From Aquirhabdus sp. (GTDB lineage Bacteria > Pseudomonadota > Gammaproteobacteria > Pseudomonadales > Moraxellaceae), in NCBI GenBank assembly GCA_030149815.1, contig JASLHI010000012.1, forward strand, positions 1 to 64,000: DNA of 64,000 nt. The letters run 5' to 3'. Positions 1 to 7,479 of this stretch are shown here, piece by piece. A program made the position numbers and the translations under genes. Within the stretch, counting starts at the first letter, position 1, and each line of letters starts with the position of its first letter. The notes below the pieces were generated by a model. It made no database searches, was not told the DNA's origin, and saw only the letters and a list, made by a program, of their open reading frames with translations.

Positions 1-94
1 AATAAACGCTCAAAAACAATAGCCAATGTGCTAAATTGCGCACCTGTTATCTTGTACTCCCTATTTTTTGATTCAAAAACGCAGGAATCCCACC

Positions 95-1894
95 ATGCCA
101 CAATACAAAGCCCCCATTCGCGACATTCAATTTGTCATGCATGAACTGCTGAACTTTGAAGCCCATTACGATGCGCTGTCAGCTTATGCTGGTACCAATC
201 GCGAGTTGATTGATGGTGTTGTTGAAGCTGCTGCTGATTTTTGCGAAAACGAACTGTCACCAATCAACCGCTCAGGCGACCAAGAAGGCTGTACGTTTGA
301 CAATGGCGTTGTGACAACACCAAAAGGTTTTAAAGAAGCCTATAAAAAATACATCGATCTTGGCTACCCATCACTTTCTGTACCAGTAGAACATGGCGGC
401 CAAGGCCTCCCTGGTTCACTCGGCAATGCAGTTAGCGAGCTAGTCGGTACTGCAAACTGGTCATGGGGTATGTACCCAGGTCTGTCACACGGTGCAGTAC
501 GTACTGTTGAACATTGGGGTAGCCCAGAACAAAAAGAACTCTACCTGACCAAACTCGTTTCAGGTGAGTGGACTGGTACAATGTGTCTGACTGAATCACA
601 TGCAGGTTCAGACCTCGGTATTATCCGCACTAAAGCAGAACCAAATGCTGACGGCAGCTACGCAATCACCGGTCAAAAAATCTTTATTTCTGCTGGTGAA
701 CATGATCTCGCTGACAACATCGTTCACATCGTGTTGGCACGTTTACCAGGTGCACCAAAAGGCACAAAAGGTATTTCTCTATTCATCGTACCGAAGTTCA
801 ATGTTAACGCAGACGGTTCAGTCGGCACACGCAATAGCGTCACTTGTGGTTCAATCGAACACAAAATGGGTATCCATGGCAACGCAACTTGCGTGATGGT
901 GTTTGATGGTGCAAAAGGCTTCTTGATCGGACCAGAAAACAAAGGTCTGAACTGCATGTTCACTTTCATGAACACGGCACGTATCGGTACTGCGATTCAA
1001 GGTCTGGCTGCTTCTGAAGGTTCATTCCAAGGCGCGCTGACCTACGCAAAAGATCGTTTGGCTATGCGTTCATTGTCTGGTCCTAAAGCGTTGGATAAAG
1101 AGGCAGACCCAATCATCGTTCATCCAGCAGTTCGCAACATGCTGTTAACCCAAAAATCATTTGCTGAAGGCGGTCGTGCACTGGTTTACTTCTTGTCGCA
1201 ATTTGCTGACGTGGTTGAAGTAACCGAAGATGCAGAACAACGTAAAGCTGCTGATGACATGTTGTCTTTACTGACTCCAATTGCAAAAGCGTTTTTGACC
1301 GAAGTGGGTTCTGAATCTGCAAAACATGGTGTGCAAGTGTACGGTGGTCATGGCTTCATCGCTGAATGGGGCATGGAACAAATCGTACGTGATACACGTA
1401 TCGCATGTTTGTACGAAGGTACTACTGAGATCCAAGCACTTGACTTACTCGGTCGTAAAGTTCTTGCAACTCAAGGTGCAATGCTACGCAACTTCACCAA
1501 AATTATTCACAAGTTCTGTGAAGCGAATGCAGGCAACGCAGCTATGGCTGAGTTCCTGAAGCCATTGGCTGAATTGAACAAAGAATGGGGCGATGTCACC
1601 ACGCGTATCGGCATGAAAGCAATGCAAAACCCAGAAGAAGTCGGCGCAGCAGCCGTTGATTACTTGTACTTCTCTGGTTATGTGACTCTTGCTTACCTGT
1701 GGGCACGTATGGTTAGCGTTTCTCTCGAGAAATTAGCTGGCGACACCACTGAACGTGCGTTCTACGAAGCAAAAGTAAAAACTGCACAGTTCTACTTCAA
1801 GAAAATCTTGCCACGTACTCAAAGCCATGTCGCGACAATTGACAGTGGTTTAGAAACATTGATGGCAATGGACGTTGATCAATTTGCATTCTAA
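95..1894 (+). CDS. Acyl-CoA dehydrogenase, large FadE/DmdC-like type (paralogue 1)
   Basis: This 599 aa flavoenzyme should oxidise an acyl-CoA thioester to the enoyl-CoA in the cytoplasm, as in fatty-acid beta-oxidation. The order is an N-terminal extension, the acyl-CoA dehydrogenase core with the FAD/substrate motif MCLTESHAGSDLG, the C-terminal helical domain with YGGHGF and LYEGTTEIQ, and an extra C-terminal domain typical of 590-600 aa members. Glu441 of YEGT sits at the catalytic-base position of medium-chain enzymes. The ATG at 95 is chosen over an upstream in-frame TTG because AGGAA lies 7 bases before it and the protein then starts like its paralogue at 5464. Substrate chain length cannot be read from sequence. 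Confidence 0.93.
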   Translation: MPQYKAPIRDIQFVMHELLNFEAHYDALSAYAGTNRELIDGVVEAAADFCENELSPINRSGDQEGCTFDNGVVTTPKGFKEAYKKYIDLGYPSLSVPVEHGGQGLPGSLGNAVSELVGTANWSWGMYPGLSHGAVRTVEHWGSPEQKELYLTKLVSGEWTGTMCLTESHAGSDLGIIRTKAEPNADGSYAITGQKIFISAGEHDLADNIVHIVLARLPGAPKGTKGISLFIVPKFNVNADGSVGTRNSVTCGSIEHKMGIHGNATCVMVFDGAKGFLIGPENKGLNCMFTFMNTARIGTAIQGLAASEGSFQGALTYAKDRLAMRSLSGPKALDKEADPIIVHPAVRNMLLTQKSFAEGGRALVYFLSQFADVVEVTEDAEQRKAADDMLSLLTPIAKAFLTEVGSESAKHGVQVYGGHGFIAEWGMEQIVRDTRIACLYEGTTEIQALDLLGRKVLATQGAMLRNFTKIIHKFCEANAGNAAMAEFLKPLAELNKEWGDVTTRIGMKAMQNPEEVGAAAVDYLYFSGYVTLAYLWARMVSVSLEKLAGDTTERAFYEAKVKTAQFYFKKILPRTQSHVATIDSGLETLMAMDVDQFAF

Positions 1895-1922
1895 TTGAAT
1901 GATTAAAATTGTGATGTAAAAG

Positions 1923-1957
1923 CAAAGGCGGACTTCGGTTCGCCTTTGTTGTTTTTG
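1923..1957 (+). terminator. Rho-independent terminator after acyl-CoA dehydrogenase 1
   Basis: An 11 bp stem (CAAAGGCG plus three more pairs, one a G-T wobble) closes on a TTCG tetraloop and is followed by TTGTTTTT. It lies 29 bases after the stop codon. Confidence 0.85.
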
Positions 1958-2025
1958 GCATTTACAGGGTATAGAGTTAATCGATGGCTTTTTCATGAGA
2001 GCATTTCTTAAATGCTGGAGGCAAC

Positions 2026-2409
2026 ATGTATTACATCGTTACAACACATAAAACATTTGAACAAGCCTCAGCAGATTTGGAGTCAGCCGTTAAGCGCAAT
2101 GGCTTTGGCGTACTTCATGTGCATGATTTAGGAGCAACTTTACGAAATAAAGGCATCGACTTTAAGGAGCAATGTCAGGTTTTTGAGGTATGTAACCCTC
2201 AACAAGCAGCAAAGGTACTTGCAACCGATATGCGCCTCAATATGGCATTACCTTGTCGTATTTCATTGTTTACTGAAGCAGATCAAACCAAAATTGGTTT
2301 AATTAAACCACTGCCTATGCTCTCAGCACTTTCTCAGGATGAAACCTTAATCAAGGTCGCTCAAGAAGTTGAAGAACAGATGATTCAAATGCTCAATGAG
2401 GCGAAATAA
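2026..2409 (+). CDS. DUF302 domain protein
   Basis: This 127 aa soluble protein matches the DUF302 pattern: an N-terminal beta strand (YYIVTTHKTFEQA), a helix, and the central block VHDLGATLRNKG followed by a VFEVCNPQQA-like strand. The start is well placed, with GGAGG 5 bases upstream of the ATG. The family's biochemical role is unknown; some members occur with redox or metal-related genes. It lies between two acyl-CoA dehydrogenase paralogues in a stretch of small accessory genes with its own upstream spacing. There is no signal peptide. Confidence 0.85.
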   Translation: MYYIVTTHKTFEQASADLESAVKRNGFGVLHVHDLGATLRNKGIDFKEQCQVFEVCNPQQAAKVLATDMRLNMALPCRISLFTEADQTKIGLIKPLPMLSALSQDETLIKVAQEVEEQMIQMLNEAK

Positions 2410-2488
2410 AACACTCTTAAAAAATAAGTATAAATATATGCTTGAGTGATTTAACTAAACATTAGAAATATCAATGGAGTGAAAAACG

Positions 2489-2977
2489 ATGACAGAAATT
2501 CACAAAGGTGGATGTATTTGTGGTGCGATCCGATACCGCGTCACGGGTCAGCCCAAAAATGCATTTGTTTGTCATTGTACCTACTGCCAACATGCTTCAG
2601 GTTCTGCATTCCAAATCCCAGTATTCTTCTTGAAAGAAAATGTCGAATTCAGCGGCGAACAACCCAGCACGTATGAATATGAATCACCAATCCATCAGCG
2701 AATGATCACAACACAATTTTGCTCACGTTGCGGTACGCGAGTTGGGACAACGATTTCACGCGCTCCAGCCTTCCAACTGATCTCGGGTGGAACGTTTGAT
2801 GACTTAGGTTGGTATAAAATCGACTTGCACATGTTTACCGAATCTGCGCTTCCTTGGATGGCTTTTCCACCGAATGTTCGAGTCTACGAGAAGCACTTCA
2901 TCACAGAAGCAGGGGCAAAGGTTTCGGCTCTACCCCATCAAACCGAACCGTGGTGCTTTCATTCAGAAGTGGAATAA
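2489..2977 (+). CDS. GFA family zinc-binding protein (CENP-V/GFA fold)
   Basis: A 162 aa protein of the family named after glutathione-dependent formaldehyde-activating enzyme. Visible zinc-ligand motifs are GGCICGAIRY near the N-terminus (Cys9, Cys11), CHCTYCQ around residues 31-36, and CSRCGTRVG in the middle. The length fits the family (about 130-170 aa). The formaldehyde role holds only for a few members, so the substrate here is unknown. A GGAG-like ribosome site (TGGAGTG) precedes the ATG by about 9 bases. Confidence 0.88.
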   Translation: MTEIHKGGCICGAIRYRVTGQPKNAFVCHCTYCQHASGSAFQIPVFFLKENVEFSGEQPSTYEYESPIHQRMITTQFCSRCGTRVGTTISRAPAFQLISGGTFDDLGWYKIDLHMFTESALPWMAFPPNVRVYEKHFITEAGAKVSALPHQTEPWCFHSEVE

Positions 2978-3027
2978 AATCCGTTCAGGAATAGGTCGGC
3001 TAACGCCAGAGATGTCGAGTATCAACG

Positions 3028-3471
3028 ATGACTATTGCAGAGAAAATTGAACTTGCACTGATTCCTATCATCGGGATGGGTCTATGGCTCTGCGCTTCCG
3101 AACTCCCCCATCGCATCAGTATTGGACAATTATTGCTGGGTATGTCGGCTTTATTGTTATTTCAAAGTCTGATTCGCGACTTATGGCTACTCGCTCGAAA
3201 AAAAGGGATGCCACCAGCAGGACTGCAACGGAAAATACAATGCATGTGCGCTGAATCTACCATTGGCATGACAGGCGTGATTTTTGGAATCATTCTGCTT
3301 GGTGTTGGTATTGATTACTCCGTGACGATACCAAATTGGGGCTGGAGTATTTTAGTGATGGTCATGATGGTTATTGGATTCATGATTAAAGACTACGTCA
3401 TGGAATGGAATCCATTTCGCATCTATAAAGATTTAGACCATATTAATATTGTGTTTACTTGGAAGAAGTAA
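3028..3471 (+). CDS. Small inner-membrane protein of unknown function
   Basis: This 147 aa protein has about four hydrophobic segments (roughly residues 8-26, 32-50, 78-97 and 103-122) and a polar, charged C-terminus ending in WKK. A basic loop (ARKKGMPPAGLQRK) lies between the second and third segments. No family was recognised. It follows the GFA gene by 50 bases in the same direction and may be co-transcribed. No strong ribosome site is visible before the ATG, so the exact start is less certain. Confidence 0.6.
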   Translation: MTIAEKIELALIPIIGMGLWLCASELPHRISIGQLLLGMSALLLFQSLIRDLWLLARKKGMPPAGLQRKIQCMCAESTIGMTGVIFGIILLGVGIDYSVTIPNWGWSILVMVMMVIGFMIKDYVMEWNPFRIYKDLDHINIVFTWKK

Positions 3472-3610
3472 GTGGTCTAGATGACTGCCCTCTCGCAGGG
3501 AAAAATGCTGGCGGAGTAAATGACCAATAAGACTCCATGTTCTGTTCATTTTTTTCAAACTATGATAGTTTTGCTTTGATATCAATAATTTTTTTACCAT
3601 GATTTTTTTC

Positions 3611-3682
3611 ACTAAACAGGTTTCTTATGCGGCAGCTTTTAGAATCTTATTTGTCACTCTTGCCGCATAAGAGTAGTTAGGC
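3611..3682 (+). repeat. Putative attC recombination site (upstream of cassette 1)
   Basis: The right end is GTTAGGC (3676-3682), a perfect match to the attC R' core GTTRRRY. A 12 bp perfect inverted repeat (TCTTATGCGGCA at 3623-3634 and its complement at 3661-3672) sits inside. The left core is imperfect: ACTAAAC at 3611-3617 matches RYYYAAC in six of seven positions. Total length (72 bp) fits attC sites. It could instead be a terminator-like hairpin, but GTTAGGC lies 14 bases before a cassette-like gene. Confidence 0.5.
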
Positions 3683-3696
3683 TCAGCGAGATTCAA

Positions 3697-4023
3697 ATGC
3701 CTCAAGTACCAACACTCACAGAAGTCTCCATCAATGTCCGCTGCAACACCGGGCCACGCTGGAAAGATGGCGGCGTGACATTACGCATCCAGCCATCGGA
3801 TCGCTTCGAGTTCTCGTCCGACGTCGCATGGCCTGACGGAGATAGCCTCGAGTCTTTTGTTCTTGAGGGCATTCGAGATGGTTTTGTCCATGCTCTTGGA
3901 AGTGTTCCGCCATGCTTGGTAACACTTACTTCAATTGAATATCATCCCGTTAGCTCGTGCGGTATCGGGTTTCGCACCTCAGCCAGGCAAGCAGTCATTG
4001 CGGCATGTTTCGGGCAAGCCTAA
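3697..4023 (+). CDS. Integron gene-cassette ORF, EF-G domain IV-like small protein
   Basis: A 108 aa protein whose stop codon TAA overlaps the attC left core GCCTAAC, the usual arrangement in integron cassettes. Its base composition is clearly richer in G+C than the neighbouring genes. The pattern of a strand ending VTLRIQPSDRFEF, then FVLEGIRDGF, then VTLTSIEYHPV and a GFRTSARQAV helix resembles domain IV of elongation factor G (the GIRDAL and SS..AF.. blocks). This is a visual judgement, not a search result. The role is unknown; it has no GTPase domain. A GCGAG ribosome-site-like stretch precedes the ATG. Confidence 0.7.
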   Translation: MPQVPTLTEVSINVRCNTGPRWKDGGVTLRIQPSDRFEFSSDVAWPDGDSLESFVLEGIRDGFVHALGSVPPCLVTLTSIEYHPVSSCGIGFRTSARQAVIAACFGQA

Positions 4024-4105
4024 CCCGTCGTTCAACGGGCGACGCGGTTAACTTCGTCTACTACACCCAAGCACAGCAGCGCGCGCCGTTAACTCTGCGT
4101 TAGCT
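4018..4105 (+). repeat. attC site (59-base-element type) between cassettes 1 and 2
   Basis: The site runs from GCCTAAC (R'', 4018-4024) to GTTAGCT (R', 4099-4105; one mismatch to GTTRRRY). Folding the two ends gives CTAAC paired with GTTAG, a 5 base unpaired spacer, then GTTCAACGG against CCGTTAAC. The left arm has one extra C, matching the unpaired extrahelical base that directs strand choice in attC sites. Length is 88 bp. The stop codon of the preceding gene lies inside R''. Confidence 0.85.
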
Positions 4106-4126
4106 AAAAAGCCATCGAGAATAAAT

Positions 4127-4444
4127 ATGGTATCAGTTGGAATTTACACAATCATATTTTTGCTTTCGCTTGTAGCAGTTGTTATTAACGTTTACGCGTC
4201 TGGAATAGAAGGAAATATTATTCATTTGGAAAATGGAAGAGAACCAAGTGCAGGAGTTTCTCTGATCAGCTACATAATTTTTCCAATTTTTTTCATGGGT
4301 ATAGCATATATAGGAAACAGGGTTTCTTATGGTATGGGCTGGTACATTACTTTCGGCTTGTTTTGTGTCGTTTTCTTGCATGCAGCGGTAACTATTCCTA
4401 ATAGCGTAAAAAAGTACAAAAAATTACTTAGAAAACATAGCTAA
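4127..4444 (+). CDS. Integron gene-cassette ORF, small membrane protein
   Basis: A 105 aa protein starting 21 bases after the R' core of the preceding attC, with its TAA stop overlapping the next CTAAC. It has three hydrophobic segments (about residues 4-23, 46-64 and 70-88) and a basic C-terminal tail (KKYKKLLRKHS). Its A+T content is high, in strong contrast to the previous cassette gene. No family was recognised. The cassette position supports a mobile origin; the function is unknown. Confidence 0.7.
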   Translation: MVSVGIYTIIFLLSLVAVVINVYASGIEGNIIHLENGREPSAGVSLISYIIFPIFFMGIAYIGNRVSYGMGWYITFGLFCVVFLHAAVTIPNSVKKYKKLLRKHS

Positions 4445-4516
4445 CACAGCAATCAAACGGATGGTTTTTAATTTGCATTTTTGCCATTCCACTTCGCTCC
4501 ATTTTATGGCAAAAGC
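4439..4516 (+). repeat. Truncated attC site after cassette 2
   Basis: The left half looks like a long attC: CTAAC at 4441, the CAATCAAACGGATGG block, and a variable terminal hairpin of TTTTTGCCAT paired with ATGGCAAAAG around CACTTCGCTCC. The expected right half (a complement of the CAAACGG block and a GTTRRRY core) is missing. The sequence changes into a REP-like repeat at about 4521, so the site is probably no longer recombinogenic. Confidence 0.6.
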
Positions 4517-4520
4517 TCGC

Positions 4521-4560
4521 GTAGGTTGCAATAAGCCCAAGCGCATTGCAACAATCTACA
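4521..4560 (+). repeat. REP-like palindrome, copy 1 (forward)
   Basis: GTAGGTTGCAAT, then AAGCCCAAGCGC, then ATTGCAAC forms an 8 bp hairpin. It is nearly identical to the element at 20818-20849, where GTTGCAAT is replaced by GTCGCAAT with a compensating change in the other arm. A degenerate opposite-facing copy lies at 4646-4668. Confidence 0.75.
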
Positions 4561-4645
4561 TCCGATACTCAACCATAAAAACTAAACTCACCTCTATAGA
4601 ATAACTCACCTGATTGAATGATTAACGCGCATTGTGATTAAGGCT

Positions 4646-4668
4646 ATTGCAATGCCCTTTTATTGCCT
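4646..4668 (-). repeat. REP-like palindrome, degenerate inverted partner
   Basis: ATTGCAATGCCCTTTTATTGCC resembles the reverse complement of the element at 4521-4560 and of the partner at 20926-20962 (shared GCAATGCCCTTT). It makes an inverted pair about 85 bp apart. The right arm is decayed. Confidence 0.5.
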
Positions 4669-4698
4669 ATTTCATACATTTTAAGAGAACTCATCGCA

Positions 4699-5313
4699 AT
4701 GCGTTACGCAGGAAAAATAACAACGTGGAAAGACGATAAAGGCTTTGGTTTTATCACCATTCCCGGCAGAAAAGATAAGGTTTTCGTTCACATCAACGCT
4801 TTCGAAAATCGCTCAGTTCGACCAGCCGAGGGGGACTCGTTAACCTTTGAAATCAAGCTCGATGAACAACACCGCTCCAATGCGGAAAAAGTGCGATACG
4901 CCAACAAAAAAGACAAAACTAAGCCATCAGGAAACACAAAGTTGGGCTTTAGTCAAATCTTTGCCATGACTTATTGCATGACGCTATTAAGCCTCGTCAT
5001 CATGGGTAAAATTCCTTTCTCCGTGCTGTGTGTTTATTTTGCTTTAGGCGTTATTACCTTCATTGTTTACGCCTTCGATAAATCAGCCGCACAAAACAAT
5101 CAATGGCGCACCCAAGAAAGCACTTTACACATCCTGAGTTTACTCGGTGGCTGGATTGGTGCCTTACTCGCGCAAAAGAAACTACGTCACAAGTCGAAAA
5201 AACAAGAATTCCAAATGGTTTATTGGATAACTGTGATTAGTCATTGCACTGCATTTGGTTTACTTTTGATTCAAGGCTATTTTGAATATTGGGAACAAAT
5301 AATCGGGTTTTAG
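4699..5313 (+). CDS. Cold-shock domain / DUF1294 membrane fusion protein
   Basis: A 204 aa fusion. Residues 1-66 are a cold-shock (CSD) domain with RNP motifs GFGFITI and KVFVHINAF, expected to bind single-stranded RNA or DNA. Residues 80-204 are a DUF1294 membrane domain with hydrophobic segments near 88-103, 107-126 and 180-198 and the motif LLGGWIGALLAQ. The fusion is common in gammaproteobacteria but its role is not established. Translation from the ATG at 4699 gives an N-terminus that begins with the CSD fold; an upstream in-frame ATG at 4663 would add 12 unlikely residues. Confidence 0.88.
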   Translation: MRYAGKITTWKDDKGFGFITIPGRKDKVFVHINAFENRSVRPAEGDSLTFEIKLDEQHRSNAEKVRYANKKDKTKPSGNTKLGFSQIFAMTYCMTLLSLVIMGKIPFSVLCVYFALGVITFIVYAFDKSAAQNNQWRTQESTLHILSLLGGWIGALLAQKKLRHKSKKQEFQMVYWITVISHCTAFGLLLIQGYFEYWEQIIGF

Positions 5314-5463
5314 GCTACGATAAATCTTCCATCAAACTCTTCAGTCATTCCACACATTCCGGTCACGACTTTTTGCTACAATAACGCCACTCAAAATATA
5401 TCAATGACGGAAGCCTCATTCACTCCGTCACTTTTTGTCACTTCCAATAAATTCAGGTGCCCC

Positions 5464-7236
5464 ATGCCAATCTATACCGCTCCCCTACAAGACATGCGTT
5501 TTATTCTTAATGATGTTTTTAAAGCAGATGCGTTCTGGCAAGCCACCCCTGACCTCGCGCATATCGATAGCGAAACCGTCAGCGCGATTCTCGAACAAAT
5601 GGCAAAATTCACCCAAGACGTGCTGTTGCCATTGAACCGCACTGGCGACGAAGAAGGCGCAAAGTTCGATAACGGCGCAGTCACCACACCAAAAGGCTTT
5701 AAAGAAGCATTCAAAACCTACGCAAACGATGGCTGGGTTGGTCTTGGTGCTGATGAGCAATGGGGCGGTCAAGGCATGCCAAAAATGGTTTCTGTCATGA
5801 CCGACGAAATGATTTTCTCTGCAAATCCAGCATTTATGCTCTACCCACTATTGTCAGTTGGTGCATGTATGGCACTCAACTCATGCGCATCACAAGAGCA
5901 AAAAGAACAATATTTGCCAAAAATGTATAGCGGCGAATGGGCTGGAACCATGTGTCTGACTGAATCACATGCTGGTACAGACCTTGGTATCATCAAAACC
6001 AAAGCCGTACCAAACGCAGACGGCAGCTACGCAATCAGCGGCACTAAAATCTTCATCACAGGTGGTGATCACGACCTCAGTGAAAATATTATTCACCTCG
6101 TCTTGGCAAAAACCCCTGATGCACCTGCGGGCTCACGCGGTATTTCTCTATTTATCGTTCCAAAATTCTTGGTCAATGCTGACGGCTCACTTGGCGAACG
6201 TAACCCAGTTGGCCCAGGCTCAATCGAACACAAAATGGGGATCAAAGCATCTGCAACTTGCGTCATGAACTTTGACGGTGCAAAAGGCTTCCTCGTGGGT
6301 AAAGAAAACGAAGGCTTGGCAGCAATGTTCGTCATGATGAACTACGAACGCTTATCTATGGGTATCCAAGGTCTTGGTGCTTCAGAAGCGAGCTATCAAA
6401 ACGCTGCTCAATACGCAACTGACCGTCTACAAGGTCGCAGCGCAACTGGCGTTCAATCACCAGAAAAACCTGCTGACAGCATTTTGGTTCATCCAGATGT
6501 ACGCCGTATGTTGCTCAAAACCAAAGCGCATAACGAAGCAGCACGCTGTTTCGCAATGTATGTTGCACAACAACTGGATATGACCAAATACAGCGATGAT
6601 GCGACCAAAGCAAAAGCTGCGGATCGTGTCGCTTTGCTCACGCCAATTGCTAAAGCGTTCCTGACTGACAAAGCATTTGAAGGTACCATCGATTCACAAA
6701 TGGTCTTCGGTGGACATGGCTATATCCGCGAATGGGGTATGGAACAAATCGTGCGTGACCTGCGTATTTCTCAAATCTACGAAGGCACCAACGGTATCCA
6801 AGCTGCTGACTTGATCGGCCGTAAAGTCACCAAAAATGGCGGTAAATTCGTCGCTACTTACTTGGCTGAAATCCGTGAGTTTGCAGCAACCATGCAAACA
6901 GATTGGATGAAAGCAGCATTGCTGAAATCTGCGGATATTTTAGAAGCATTGACCACTCGCGTCATTGAAAGTGCTAAAGTAAATCCAAATGAGCCTAGCG
7001 CTGCTGCAATTGATTATCTGCATGCGTTTGGTTTGACTTGCTATGCCCATATGTATGCCATGATTGTTGAAGCAGCGAGCCAGAAAGACGGCGCGTTCTA
7101 CAAAGCAAAAATCGACCTTGCACGTTTTTTTGTCACTCGCATCCTGCCTGAATTGGATACACGTGCGAAGATGATTGAATCAGGTGCAGACTTGATCATG
7201 GGCTTTGACGAAGGTTACTTCACTGCTTTTGCTTAA
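5464..7236 (+). CDS. Acyl-CoA dehydrogenase, large FadE/DmdC-like type (paralogue 2)
   Basis: A 590 aa paralogue of the enzyme at 95-1894, similar over its whole length, with the shared motifs MCLTESHAGTDLG, FGGHGYIREWGMEQIVRD and IYEGTNGIQ. Glu440 of YEGT is at the catalytic position. The ATG at 5464 has AGGTG just upstream and aligns with the start of paralogue 1; an upstream ATG at 5404 would add 20 unrelated residues. The two genes probably arose by tandem duplication and were later separated by the accessory genes between them. The substrate is likely a medium- or long-chain acyl-CoA, but this is inferred. Confidence 0.93.
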   Translation: MPIYTAPLQDMRFILNDVFKADAFWQATPDLAHIDSETVSAILEQMAKFTQDVLLPLNRTGDEEGAKFDNGAVTTPKGFKEAFKTYANDGWVGLGADEQWGGQGMPKMVSVMTDEMIFSANPAFMLYPLLSVGACMALNSCASQEQKEQYLPKMYSGEWAGTMCLTESHAGTDLGIIKTKAVPNADGSYAISGTKIFITGGDHDLSENIIHLVLAKTPDAPAGSRGISLFIVPKFLVNADGSLGERNPVGPGSIEHKMGIKASATCVMNFDGAKGFLVGKENEGLAAMFVMMNYERLSMGIQGLGASEASYQNAAQYATDRLQGRSATGVQSPEKPADSILVHPDVRRMLLKTKAHNEAARCFAMYVAQQLDMTKYSDDATKAKAADRVALLTPIAKAFLTDKAFEGTIDSQMVFGGHGYIREWGMEQIVRDLRISQIYEGTNGIQAADLIGRKVTKNGGKFVATYLAEIREFAATMQTDWMKAALLKSADILEALTTRVIESAKVNPNEPSAAAIDYLHAFGLTCYAHMYAMIVEAASQKDGAFYKAKIDLARFFVTRILPELDTRAKMIESGADLIMGFDEGYFTAFA

Positions 7237-7247
7237 TATGTAAATTA

Positions 7248-7280
7248 TTCACTCATCTAAAATTCATTTAGATGAGTGAA
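7248..7280 (+). terminator. Hairpin after acyl-CoA dehydrogenase 2
   Basis: A perfect 14 bp stem (TTCACTCATCTAAA and its complement) with a 5 base loop begins 12 bases after the stop codon. It lacks a clean T run on the + strand, so termination efficiency is uncertain. Confidence 0.55.
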
Positions 7281-7479
7281 AATAAAGAAAGCTCTGTTGA
7301 CTAGACATTTTGGATTTCACAACAAAATACTAGCCACTCAGGGCTTTTCTTTTGTGTAAAGCAATATTTTAACCATGCAAAAGAACAACTAAACCTTGAC
7401 CAAAAAATAGTCCTTTTAAGCCCCTCTCAATACTGCTACATTTCAAGTGTCACCTACAAAAATAAGGATATGGGACATC

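Noticed and set aside
7287..7345. AAAGCTCTG...CAGGGCTTTTC resembling an IS end.
   Set aside because: Only one end is present, no transposase or direct repeat was found, and the pairing is as consistent with a weak hairpin.
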